From NCBI GenBank assembly GCA_934167885.1, contig CAKPMB010000006.1:3266-67265 (forward strand): DNA of 64,000 bases, given 5' to 3'. The translations under genes and the position numbers were made by a program. The notes under the pieces were generated by a model. The model was not told the DNA's origin. It was given only the letters and a program-made list of their open reading frames with translations, and searched no databases. Numbering within the stretch: the stretch's first letter is position 1; each line of letters begins with the position of its first letter. This document shows, one piece after another, positions 17,983-25,754 of the stretch. The stretch is from an uncultured Bacilli bacterium (lineage in GTDB: Bacteria; Bacillota_I; Bacilli_A; RF39; UBA660).

Positions 17983-19308
17983 TTACCTCCTTTTTTGTTT
18001 TGCTAACATTTCTGAAACAAAAATATTTAATACTTCATCATCACTTACTGAATTATCAAGGGCAAGTTTTTTTCTTATTATCATATAAATATCATCATCA
18101 TACGATATAGTTTGATCAACAATTTTGCGAGCATCGTTAGTTCTTGTTATATATTGTAAATTATGATCATCGGCAAACTTTTTAACCAATTTATAAACAT
18201 CTTGTGGATCAGTAATATCAAGTTTTAAAATAGTTTCAAAAATACCATATACTAAAGCGTCATACAAACCATTACGTCTTGCTTGTAAATATTGTATTTT
18301 TTCCATATAATCGCTTGCATCGTTTTCAGAAACAGCATTTATATTATATCCAATTCTTTTTTGCATTATACTTTTAACTTGTAAACTTGAAAGATATTTA
18401 TTAGCTTTAGTTCTTAATTTATACTCATTTGTTAAATATTTATATGTTCCTTGATTAGCAGCCGCCATTAAGGCTTTTTCCGTATGATCTTTACCATACT
18501 TTTTATTAGTTTCAATTAAAATATTTTCAAGAAGACGATCATTTTCTTGATAGAAATTTACATCATCGATAAATGTTTGCATATTCATAGAATGATTAAC
18601 AATTTTTAGAAGTTCATTATACATAGCTTTCCTTGTATGATCATTTTCTTTAGCTGATAAAATGGCAATAAACTTAGAAAACTCCATCGAATTAGGGGCA
18701 ACTCTTGGTTTACCATTATATCTTGTCTTCATATATTCAAGTAAAACTTCGGCTACAAATGAATTATAAGAACAATGACTATCTAAGGCTAAACCAATGC
18801 CATTAACACTAAATGTGAACACACTAGGATCAATTGATGCGGCTTTAATTTTGTCATTTCTAGCAACAAAGTCAATTATTTTTAACACATCAGCCAAACT
18901 ACTTACTCTAACAACAACATCATCATTACGCACAAAACTGCCAACCTTCGATTTATGGGCAATATTATTATTTTCCATATAATCAAATAATTCTTTTACA
19001 CCCTCGTTAATTCCACGCGCATTCATTGGAATATATAACTTTATGGCTTTTCTAACATCTACTTCGCCCTTTTCAAAATAACAAAAATAATCTTTATTTT
19101 TAAGAGTATAAGCTTGTGTCTTACTACGTTTATAATGCTTTTTCCAGTCTTTAAAATTTTCATTAATTGGATATTCTATATCAAAATACTTTTTGTCTAA
19201 AATACCATTTCTTACAAGCATACTATATATTTCTTCACTGGTTATCGTAGGATTTTTTACAAATATATCTTCTAAATTTGCTAATATTACATCTATTCTA
19301 GTCTTCAT
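17983..19308 (-). CDS. Uncharacterised 441-aa protein with HopA1-like central region
   Basis: No signal peptide or membrane span. The region at about 85-195 (KAIKLYIPMNARG, then KSKVGSFVRNDDVVVRV, then VNGIGLALDSHCSYNSFVAEVLLEYM) resembles by eye the core of the HopA1 effector family: an N-containing LY strand, a K..RND strand, and a GIGLA helix before a conserved S. This is weak, unverified similarity. The C-terminal half is long, helical and charged. Its start overlaps the end of a 47-codon gene that itself overlaps ftsK, so translation is chained. SD is GGAGAG. Function unknown. Confidence 0.65.
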   Translation of the reverse strand: MKTRIDVILANLEDIFVKNPTITSEEIYSMLVRNGILDKKYFDIEYPINENFKDWKKHYKRSKTQAYTLKNKDYFCYFEKGEVDVRKAIKLYIPMNARGINEGVKELFDYMENNNIAHKSKVGSFVRNDDVVVRVSSLADVLKIIDFVARNDKIKAASIDPSVFTFSVNGIGLALDSHCSYNSFVAEVLLEYMKTRYNGKPRVAPNSMEFSKFIAILSAKENDHTRKAMYNELLKIVNHSMNMQTFIDDVNFYQENDRLLENILIETNKKYGKDHTEKALMAAANQGTYKYLTNEYKLRTKANKYLSSLQVKSIMQKRIGYNINAVSENDASDYMEKIQYLQARRNGLYDALVYGIFETILKLDITDPQDVYKLVKKFADDHNLQYITRTNDARKIVDQTISYDDDIYMIIRKKLALDNSVSDDEVLNIFVSEMLAKQKRR

Positions 19309-19441
19309 TTTTTATACTCTCCACAACTTTTCTTAAATCTATTGTATCTTCAAAATACTCTCTATCATCATCTTTTTCTTCATTAGAATTTACAATTATT
19401 TCTTCTTTAGAAGATGCTGTATTTATAATAATTTTTTTCAT
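19298..19441 (-). CDS. Small 47-aa acidic protein between ftsK and the 441-aa gene
   Basis: Found by reading the gap. Its ATG shares the A of the ftsK stop (TAATG) and its TAG stop lies 11 bases inside the next gene, the arrangement of translationally coupled genes. The product begins MKKIIINTASSKEE and has an acidic middle (EEKDDDREYFED), ending DLRKVVESIKNED. There is no independent SD other than the GAGGAGG in the end of ftsK (AGGAGGTTATC). Without this small gene the ftsK-441aa spacing would be an unexplained 132 bases. Function unknown; homologue conservation would decide whether it is real. Confidence 0.6.
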   Translation of the reverse strand: MKKIIINTASSKEEIIVNSNEEKDDDREYFEDTIDLRKVVESIKNED

Positions 19442-21726
19442 TAGATAACCTCCTCATCATCATTACGATTATTTTCTAACTTAACCAAAACCTCACGCGG
19501 TTTAGAACCATTTTGTGGACCAATTATTCCTCTTTCTTCTAATAAATCGATAATACGAGCTGCACGATTATATCCTAATTTAAAGCGTCTTTGTAAAAGT
19601 GAGGCTGAGGCTTTTCCGGATGTAACCACAAACTCGACAATTTGATCATATAATGGATCATCATACTCTTCTTCATCACTATTAACGTCAGCTTGGGCGT
19701 GGGACGATACAGCATTTAAATTCATCATATTTTCATCATATTGAGCTTTTTGTTGATTAACCGTCCAATCAACAAGACGTTTAATTTCTTCTTCAGTAAT
19801 CCATGCTCCTTGAATACGAATAGGCGTATTTTCACCACTTGGTAAGAACAACATATCACCACGGCCTAACAATTTTTCAGCACCAACCATATCAAGAATA
19901 GTTCGTGAATCAATACCACTTGATACAGCAAAACTGATACGTGATGGAATATTAGCTTTAATAACACCCGTAATAACATCGGTTGAAGGTCTTTGAGTAG
20001 CAATAATTAAGTGAATACCAGCAGCACGAGCCATTTGTGTAATACGCATAATTGAGTCTTCAACTTCTTTGGAAGCTACTAGCATCAAATCAGCAAGTTC
20101 ATCAACAATTACCACAATATATGGCATTTTCTTCAATTTTTCACCATCAGTTAAAGAAGCATTTTTCTTTTCAACCATCTCATTATATGTGCCAATATTT
20201 TTAACACCTTTTTCTTCAAAGACATCATAACGTCTTTCCATTTCACTAACAATTTTAGCCAGAGCTACTGATGCTTTTTTAGGATCTGTTACAACTGGCG
20301 CTAATAAATGAGGAATACCATTATACATTGACAATTCAACTTTTTTAGGGTCAACTAACAATAATTTAACTTCATCTGGTTTAGCCCGCATTAAAATACT
20401 TGCTAAAATACAATTTATACAAACTGATTTACCACTACCAGTTGCACCTGCTACTAATAAGTGAGGGGTTTTATTAATTTCGCAATACATAGTATTACTC
20501 ATAATATCTTTACCTAAAGCAACAAGTAGTTTATTGCTCTCTTTATCTTTTGGAAGATGTTCCATAATATCTCTTATGTAAACTGTCGTTGTTGTGCTAT
20601 TAGCAATTTCAATACCAACGGTTGATTTACCAGGAATAGGCGCTAAAATACGGACATCTTTCTTAGCAAGAACCAAACTAATTTCTTTATTTATACTCGT
20701 TAATTTACTTAACTTAGTTCCAGCTTTTAGTGACAATTCATACTGTGTAAAAGCTGGTCCTACAGTTACTGCCACAACTTTACCAGTAATGCCAAATTCA
20801 CTTAAAACTTCTTCTAATTTCTTTATATTACTTTCAATATCATCTTGATTATTATTTTTAACAATCTTAGGCACATCTAAGATAGATGTTGGTGGCAAAA
20901 CATAATTAGAAGGGGTTTGAACTACATTCTCACTCTTTGAAATATTTTCTTGAGGTGTAGGTGGTTCTTTAGTCTCTAACGAAGGAGCCTGACGATTTTT
21001 AAGCTCATCCATACTTGTAATAACCACTTTCTTTTCCTCTTCTTTTATATCGTCGACTGGTTCTGAAATTTTAATTTTAACTGCATCATCCACTTTACCA
21101 ATCATATTATCATCATCATCTTTTTTATCAGTATGATGTGGCACTAACTCTTTGCTTCTCTTTAACATTCTCTTAATAAGATCAACAATCGAAAAGCCTG
21201 TAAACAATATAATACCAGTAATTATTAAAACATAATAAATTATGACCGTTCCTTCATAAGCAAACAATTTCATTGAAATACTTACTAAAATTCCACCAAA
21301 CATGCCACCACCTATGTTTTTGAATGCTATATCACGGGATACACCATCAACACTGCTAAAAACATTTACAACTTCATTAAAAGTTTCTTTCAAAATATCT
21401 TGTGATGTTTTAATATTCTCCATATAACTTAAATGCATAACCATCAAAACACCTGCTAAAACAATATATATCCCTAAAAGTTTTGAATTAAAGAAAAAAG
21501 GATACTCTTTATTAAAAATAATATATATACCTAAAGCAATAATTCCAATAAGTGGCACAATATACAAACTACCAAATAAAAAGGCAAAAAAAGCACATAT
21601 TAATTTACCACAAGGACCATATCCACATAGGCCTAAAACACCAATTAAAATAAGCAAAATACCATATAATTCAATACTGTATTCAAACTTTTTAGGACTT
21701 TCTTTTTTCTTCTTTTTCTTTGCCAT
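19441..21726 (-). CDS. ftsK: DNA translocase FtsK/SpoIIIE
   Basis: Septum-bound hexameric dsDNA pump that clears chromosomes from the closing septum. Lys-rich start, four membrane spans within about 17-180, an acidic/Pro-rich linker (200-285), the alpha domain, Walker A GATGSGKS (427-434), a DELADLM Walker B region and ATQRPSTDVITG. The C-terminal gamma winged helix (about 690-750; SGKASASLLQRRFKLGYNRAARI) reads polarity sequences. 761 residues, as for Bacillus SpoIIIE/SftA-class proteins. Heads an operon with three uncharacterised genes. Confidence 0.96.
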   Translation of the reverse strand: MAKKKKKKESPKKFEYSIELYGILLILIGVLGLCGYGPCGKLICAFFAFLFGSLYIVPLIGIIALGIYIIFNKEYPFFFNSKLLGIYIVLAGVLMVMHLSYMENIKTSQDILKETFNEVVNVFSSVDGVSRDIAFKNIGGGMFGGILVSISMKLFAYEGTVIIYYVLIITGIILFTGFSIVDLIKRMLKRSKELVPHHTDKKDDDDNMIGKVDDAVKIKISEPVDDIKEEEKKVVITSMDELKNRQAPSLETKEPPTPQENISKSENVVQTPSNYVLPPTSILDVPKIVKNNNQDDIESNIKKLEEVLSEFGITGKVVAVTVGPAFTQYELSLKAGTKLSKLTSINKEISLVLAKKDVRILAPIPGKSTVGIEIANSTTTTVYIRDIMEHLPKDKESNKLLVALGKDIMSNTMYCEINKTPHLLVAGATGSGKSVCINCILASILMRAKPDEVKLLLVDPKKVELSMYNGIPHLLAPVVTDPKKASVALAKIVSEMERRYDVFEEKGVKNIGTYNEMVEKKNASLTDGEKLKKMPYIVVIVDELADLMLVASKEVEDSIMRITQMARAAGIHLIIATQRPSTDVITGVIKANIPSRISFAVSSGIDSRTILDMVGAEKLLGRGDMLFLPSGENTPIRIQGAWITEEEIKRLVDWTVNQQKAQYDENMMNLNAVSSHAQADVNSDEEEYDDPLYDQIVEFVVTSGKASASLLQRRFKLGYNRAARIIDLLEERGIIGPQNGSKPREVLVKLENNRNDDEEVI

Positions 21727-21803
21727 ATTATCACCATACCATCTATATAATATTATATCTAACTAAAAAAATTATTGCAACAGAAGATTATTCTTATTTA
21801 AAG

Positions 21804-21835
21804 AAAAAACAAAGATATTTATCCTATCTTCGTTT
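21804..21835 (-). terminator. Intrinsic terminator of the 161-aa membrane protein gene
   Basis: Minus-strand RNA: AAACGAAGAUA, 7-base loop, UAUCUUUGUUU, then U-rich. Overlaps the stop codon. Confidence 0.72.
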
Positions 21836-22309
21836 AATCAATGTTTTTTCACAAACACTATCTAGTGTTACATCATCTTCTATTAAATTATCATTTATTA
21901 ACGTCTCATCACTAAGACTTTTCTTATCAAAATTATCATAGGAAATATTTACATTTTTCTTCTTCGTATCATTTAAATATCCCTGTTTCTTTATTTCTAA
22001 TTCATTACGATATTGAACTATTTTAGAAGCCATATTATCACATGTTCTAATTGCAAACTCATTAGATAATAAACTAAAAATATCAGCAGCTGAAAACACC
22101 AATAAAGCAATAGATAAAATATGTAAACTACTAAATGCTAAACTTAATCCTGTAGATGATAACAAAGCTATCAAAACTATTTTTAAAATCCTACTTTGTT
22201 TACGATACTTTTTATCGGCAAAAATTAATTTTTTTAGTGATTCATCTGCACTCATCATATGATCATTAAGATCTCTTATTAATTTTTCTAAATCATTATT
22301 ATTTTCCAT
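21824..22309 (-). CDS. Hypothetical two-span membrane protein (161 aa)
   Basis: Begins MENNNDLEKLIRDLNDHMM with an N-terminal cytoplasmic helix, has a basic KYRKQSR patch, then two closely spaced membrane spans (about 41-60 and 62-82), a long C-terminal helix and a charged tail. GAGGAG lies just before the ATG. It lies between rpmF and ftsK with its own terminator. The helix-2TM-helix pattern matches two other small proteins near ruvB in this window. No recognised family. Confidence 0.6.
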   Translation of the reverse strand: MENNNDLEKLIRDLNDHMMSADESLKKLIFADKKYRKQSRILKIVLIALLSSTGLSLAFSSLHILSIALLVFSAADIFSLLSNEFAIRTCDNMASKIVQYRNELEIKKQGYLNDTKKKNVNISYDNFDKKSLSDETLINDNLIEDDVTLDSVCEKTLIKRR

Positions 22310-22373
22310 AATCTCCTCAAAACATGTTTATGTTATCACAATCAAAAAGACATGTCAAACAAAAAAAGAAAGC

Positions 22374-22562
22374 CTATGCCTCCTTATTTTCATTACTAAT
22401 TACTTCTTCTTTCTTATAATATCCACATTTAGTGCATACTCTATGTGGTTTAATCATTTCACCACAATTTGGACAAGCAACTACGCCCTTTGCAGTTAAT
22501 GCATTATGAGCACGACGCATTCTCTTTCTTGTCTTAGAAACTTTTCTAAAAGGTACTGCCAC
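22374..22562 (-). CDS. rpmF: 50S ribosomal protein L32 (zinc form)
   Basis: The product reads as VAVPFRKVSKTRKRMRRAHNAL followed by a CPNC and CTKC pair that binds zinc. I place the start at GTG, three codons downstream of an in-frame ATG. AAAGGAG precedes this GTG at proper distance, and L32 proteins begin (M)AVPFR. The Glu/Asn-rich tail is a short extension. It directly follows yceD (16 bases), the standard yceD-rpmF pair. Confidence 0.95.
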   Translation of the reverse strand: MAVPFRKVSKTRKRMRRAHNALTAKGVVACPNCGEMIKPHRVCTKCGYYKKEEVISNENKEA

Positions 22563-22578
22563 AATAATCACTCCTTTC

Positions 22579-23016
22579 TTATTCTTTAAAGAAATCTTTA
22601 AATGGATTATTTATATTCTTATATTCCCCTTCACTAATGACACGATATCCATCACCATCAATCTCAGTAATATCAGTTTTTTGTGTCCATCTAAGAGGAA
22701 TTTCCAATACAATATAATGCCACAAAAATTCAATTAAATCAAGTTTTTTCAATGAATTTTCTAATTTTTCTTCAATTATTGAACTAAAATCATATGGAAC
22801 AACACTATAATCAATAGCATCATGAAGATACATTCTTCCCTTCATCTCAAGATTAACAAGATAATTATCTTCATAATCATATTTTATTGTTCCTGATACG
22901 AAAACATCATCCATAGAGACAATATCCGTATTCTCAAACATTTCACTTGGAATGCAAACATTCGTATTGATTAAAATTTCATCTTTTGAATTCAACTCTT
23001 GTAAATCTATTTCCAT
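22579..23016 (-). CDS. yceD: YceD family protein (DUF177)
   Basis: 145-residue member of the DUF177 family, which is almost always cotranscribed with rpmF and is linked to 23S rRNA/ribosome accumulation. Visible family features: an acidic N-terminal domain, the VSGTIKYDYEDNYLVNLEMKG beta stretch, and a C-terminal NPFKDFFKE end typical of the family (xPFxxLxxL). The zinc-type Cys residues seen in some members are absent. GAGGTCGTT precedes the ATG. Divergent from tmcAL. Confidence 0.88.
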   Translation of the reverse strand: MEIDLQELNSKDEILINTNVCIPSEMFENTDIVSMDDVFVSGTIKYDYEDNYLVNLEMKGRMYLHDAIDYSVVPYDFSSIIEEKLENSLKKLDLIEFLWHYIVLEIPLRWTQKTDITEIDGDGYRVISEGEYKNINNPFKDFFKE

Positions 23017-23069
23017 AACGACCTCACTTAGTGATTATACACTATATATTTTCTAAATTCAAATAATAA

Positions 23070-23098
23070 TTACAAAATAAAGTATTTTATGATAAAAT
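23070..23098 (+). promoter_or_regulatory. Predicted promoter of tmcAL
   Basis: TTACAA, 17-base spacer, TAAAAT, with TG one base before the -10 (extended -10). Lies 15 bases before the start codon's flanking GGTGATTT SD. Confidence 0.5.
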
Positions 23099-23113
23099 AA
23101 CGTTGGTGATTTA

Positions 23114-24259
23114 ATGAAAAAAGTTGGTATTATCTGTGAATATAATCCCTTTCATAATGGTCATGTCTACCATTTGCAAAAGGTAAGAGAAATGTTTAAA
23201 GATGCTCTTATTGTTTTAGTTATGTCTGGAAATTTTACAGAGCGAGGTGACGTTTCAATCATTAATAAATGGGACAAAACAAAAATAGCTTTAGCATATG
23301 GTGTTGATCTAATAGTAGAACTACCCTTCCCTTTTGCTTGTGAAAGTGCAGATACTTTCGCAATGGGCGCTATTAAAATATTATCACTATTAGATGTTGA
23401 TTACTTAGTGTTTGGTAGTGAAAGCGATGATATCAAAACTTTAGAAAATCTTGTTAATGTTCAGTTATATAATACAGAATATGAAAAATTAGTTAAGGAA
23501 TATTTAGATTTAGGCAATAATTATCCAGTCAGCGTATCTAAAGCTCTTTTAAATTTAACTAATCAACATATAACTTCTCCCAATGATCTATTAGGGCTTT
23601 GTTATATAAAACAAATAAAAAAACAAGATTCTAAAATTATTCCCCTAACAATTAAACGCACAAGTGATTTTAATTCAAGTGAATTAAATGAGAATATTGT
23701 AAGTGCCAAAGCCATTAGAAAAGCTTTAAATGAAGGCATTGATATAAAAAATTATGTGCCAGTAGAAGTTTTTAATTATTTAAAGCAATATCAAAATTTT
23801 CAAGACAATTACTTCAAACTCTTAAAATACAAAATAATCAGTGATATTGATGCGCTAGATAAATATCAAGATGTTAGTGAAGGTATTGATAAACGAATAA
23901 AAAAATATATTTTATCAGCTTCTTCATATCAAGATTTGATTGAAAAAGTTAAAACAAAACGTTATACATATAATCGTCTTAATAGAATGTTTTTACATAT
24001 TATTTTAGGTTATACGAAAGAAAAATCACAAAAATTTAAAGAAATAACCTATATAAGACTTCTAGGTTTTAATATTTTAGGAAGAGAATATATAAAGAAA
24101 CTAAAAAAAGAAACCACCTTTCCTATTATAACCAACTATAGTGATCTAGAAGACGAAATGTTATCATATGAACTTAGAACATCATTCATATATTCTGAAA
24201 TAATGGAAAATGATAGTTTAAAAAACATCGAATTAAAAAGTATTCCCATACAAAAATAA
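23114..24259 (+). CDS. tmcAL: tRNA(Met) cytidine acetate ligase TmcAL (YlbM)
   Basis: Uses acetate and ATP to make N4-acetylcytidine at the wobble position of elongator tRNA(Met). N-terminal nucleotidyltransferase fold with the HxGH-type motif in GIICEYNPFHNGHVYHL, followed by VMSGNFTERGD and the segment IVELPFPFACESADTFA. A SAKAIRKAL motif (about 197) and a C-terminal helical domain follow. 381 residues, family length. Sits next to yceD-rpmF, as ylbM does in Bacillus, although divergently. Confidence 0.93.
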   Translation: MKKVGIICEYNPFHNGHVYHLQKVREMFKDALIVLVMSGNFTERGDVSIINKWDKTKIALAYGVDLIVELPFPFACESADTFAMGAIKILSLLDVDYLVFGSESDDIKTLENLVNVQLYNTEYEKLVKEYLDLGNNYPVSVSKALLNLTNQHITSPNDLLGLCYIKQIKKQDSKIIPLTIKRTSDFNSSELNENIVSAKAIRKALNEGIDIKNYVPVEVFNYLKQYQNFQDNYFKLLKYKIISDIDALDKYQDVSEGIDKRIKKYILSASSYQDLIEKVKTKRYTYNRLNRMFLHIILGYTKEKSQKFKEITYIRLLGFNILGREYIKKLKKETTFPIITNYSDLEDEMLSYELRTSFIYSEIMENDSLKNIELKSIPIQK

Positions 24260-24271
24260 GGAATACTTTTT
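24235..24271. terminator. Bidirectional terminator between tmcAL and the GDPD-like gene
   Basis: AAAAGTATTCC and GGAATACTTTT pair across a 13-base loop, with A/T runs at both ends. It overlaps both stop codons and serves the two convergent genes. Confidence 0.82.
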
Positions 24272-24857
24272 ATTTATCATAAAAGGCCTTAGGATAATTA
24301 GTTATTAAATATTCAGTTAATTCCGGATTATATATCTTATCATTTTTTAAAATAACTTTATCATTGTAATTAACTAAATTAACATTAACAAAACATATTT
24401 CTTTAGAATCACTCATATAAACCGGATAATTTAAATACTTTTTAGCATATTCATACAAATTATCATTATTAACTATCAGAACATAATTTTTAGGATATTT
24501 ATCTAAAATACTTTTTAGTTTAAGGATAAATTCTTCGTTGTTATCATAAGAATTATGCAAATTAAGAAGAAGTATATCTTCATTATAATTAGGCAAAATA
24601 TCCTCTAATTTAGGAATATAATAACGATATTTAGTGTTGTTGAAACGCACCTTTTTAATATCATCATAGTTCATTTTAGAAATATAGTTGTCTTTGTATA
24701 AATGATCATTCTCATAAACTACTAAATTTTCATCATTTGAAAAACAGATATCAATCATTGTGCCACAACTACATTCATCATATTTATTGGCAAGTATTCC
24801 TTCAACACTATTTTTCTTAAAATAAGACGATAAGCCACCATTACTTATTATATGCAT
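24270..24857 (-). CDS. GDPD-like protein with the catalytic histidines replaced (probable pseudoenzyme)
   Basis: The 195-residue chain follows the glycerophosphodiester phosphodiesterase plan. Strand 1 plus loop reads IISNGGLSSYFKKNSVEG (usual IAHRGxSxxxPENTxxA), then IDICFSNDENLVVYENDHL (usual IELDVxxTxDxxxVxxHDxxL), then PKLEDIL. The HRG histidine and arginine are Asn and Gly, and the second catalytic His (HD) is Glu-Asn. The metal-binding Glu of ELD is also not obvious. The reading frame is intact with a good SD (AGGTGAT), so the gene is kept although it should not hydrolyse glycerophosphodiesters. It may be a ligand-binding or regulatory relic. Confidence 0.6.
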   Translation of the reverse strand: MHIISNGGLSSYFKKNSVEGILANKYDECSCGTMIDICFSNDENLVVYENDHLYKDNYISKMNYDDIKKVRFNNTKYRYYIPKLEDILPNYNEDILLLNLHNSYDNNEEFILKLKSILDKYPKNYVLIVNNDNLYEYAKKYLNYPVYMSDSKEICFVNVNLVNYNDKVILKNDKIYNPELTEYLITNYPKAFYDK

Positions 24858-24880
24858 ATATCACCTATATAATTTTATAT

Positions 24881-24917
24881 AAAAAAAAGGAAATTATGCA
24901 CGTGATACATATTTTCC
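24881..24917 (-). terminator. Intrinsic terminator at the end of efp
   Basis: Minus-strand RNA: about 10-bp stem from GGAAAAUAUG to CAUAAUUUCC with one A-A mismatch, then eight U. The stem is formed from the last codons of efp. Confidence 0.72.
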
Positions 24918-25451
24918 ATCTTTACTTGAAATCAAAATTACTTCATCTTGTTCAATAAATAAAGGAACTTTAACTACTAATCCTGATTCAAGAGTAGCAT
25001 CCTTCATTGCACTTGATGTTGTATTTCCCTTAACAGCAGGTTCCGTATGAACAACTTTCATTTCAATCTTATCTGGTAATGTCATACCTAACATTTCACC
25101 TTCAAAGAACATAATATCTACTTCTAAGTTTTCTTTTAAAAGTTTAGCATCATCGCCAATAACGCTTCTTGGCAACTCTATTTGTTCATAATCATTCATA
25201 TTCATAAAATAATAAACATCATTCATTTCATACAAAAATTGCATTGGTTTCTTTTCAATTCTTGCTGCTTCTAATCTGATTGTTGAATTAAATGAATATT
25301 CTGCAATAGATCCTGTTCGTAAGTTTTTTAGTTTAGCTTTAACGATAGCTGCACCTTTACCAGGTTTTACATGTTCCTTATCAAGAACAGTATAAATATT
25401 TCCTTCATATTGCACAGTCATACCATTTTTCAAATCATTAACATTTATCAT
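24894..25451 (-). CDS. efp: Translation elongation factor P
   Basis: Rescues ribosomes stalled on polyproline. KOW-like domain I with the loop HVKPGKGAAIVKAKLKN, in which Lys32 is the usual modification site, then OB domains II and III ending KDGKYVSRA. 185 residues, full length. The neighbour downstream of its own terminator is the GDPD-like gene; upstream is rpmG, probably cotranscribed. No modification enzyme is in the window. Confidence 0.97.
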   Translation of the reverse strand: MINVNDLKNGMTVQYEGNIYTVLDKEHVKPGKGAAIVKAKLKNLRTGSIAEYSFNSTIRLEAARIEKKPMQFLYEMNDVYYFMNMNDYEQIELPRSVIGDDAKLLKENLEVDIMFFEGEMLGMTLPDKIEMKVVHTEPAVKGNTTSSAMKDATLESGLVVKVPLFIEQDEVILISSKDGKYVSRA

Positions 25452-25478
25452 AACTTATCTTTCCCTTGCATATTTTTA

Positions 25479-25643
25479 TTATTTTTTCTCTTTATGAACT
25501 GTGTGTTTTTGACAACGAGAGCAATATTTACTTAATTCTAATCTCTCAGTCGTATTTTTTACATTCTTATTAGTACGGTAATTTTCTTCATTACAAACAG
25601 TGCAAACTAATGTTTTACGTTGACGATTTCCTACTTTTGCCAT
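25479..25643 (-). CDS. rpmG: 50S ribosomal protein L33 (zinc form)
   Basis: Read directly from the gap upstream of efp: 54 residues starting MAKVGNRQRKTLVCTVCNEE and containing RTNKNVKNTTERLELSKYC, then SRCQKHTVHKEKK. The CTVC and CSRC pairs form the zinc knuckle. GGGAGGTG lies five bases before the ATG. A clear promoter lies upstream. Too short for many ORF callers but unmistakable. Confidence 0.96.
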   Translation of the reverse strand: MAKVGNRQRKTLVCTVCNEENYRTNKNVKNTTERLELSKYCSRCQKHTVHKEKK

Positions 25644-25669
25644 ATGGACACCTCCCTTTTTCCTTTTGT

Positions 25670-25698
25670 ATTATATCAAAGTCCTAATACAAATACAA
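25670..25698 (-). promoter_or_regulatory. Predicted promoter of rpmG-efp
   Basis: Minus strand: TTGTAT, 17-base spacer, TATAAT, about 27 bases before the rpmG start codon. Confidence 0.65.
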
Positions 25699-25754
25699 TA
25701 TTTTTTGACACTTTTATGTGAAAGTTGCGTATCAAAATATATAATAAATAAGGC

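Noticed and set aside
22310..22400. Terminator after rpmF
   Set aside because: The only hairpin is five base pairs with two or more G-U pairs; too weak to list.
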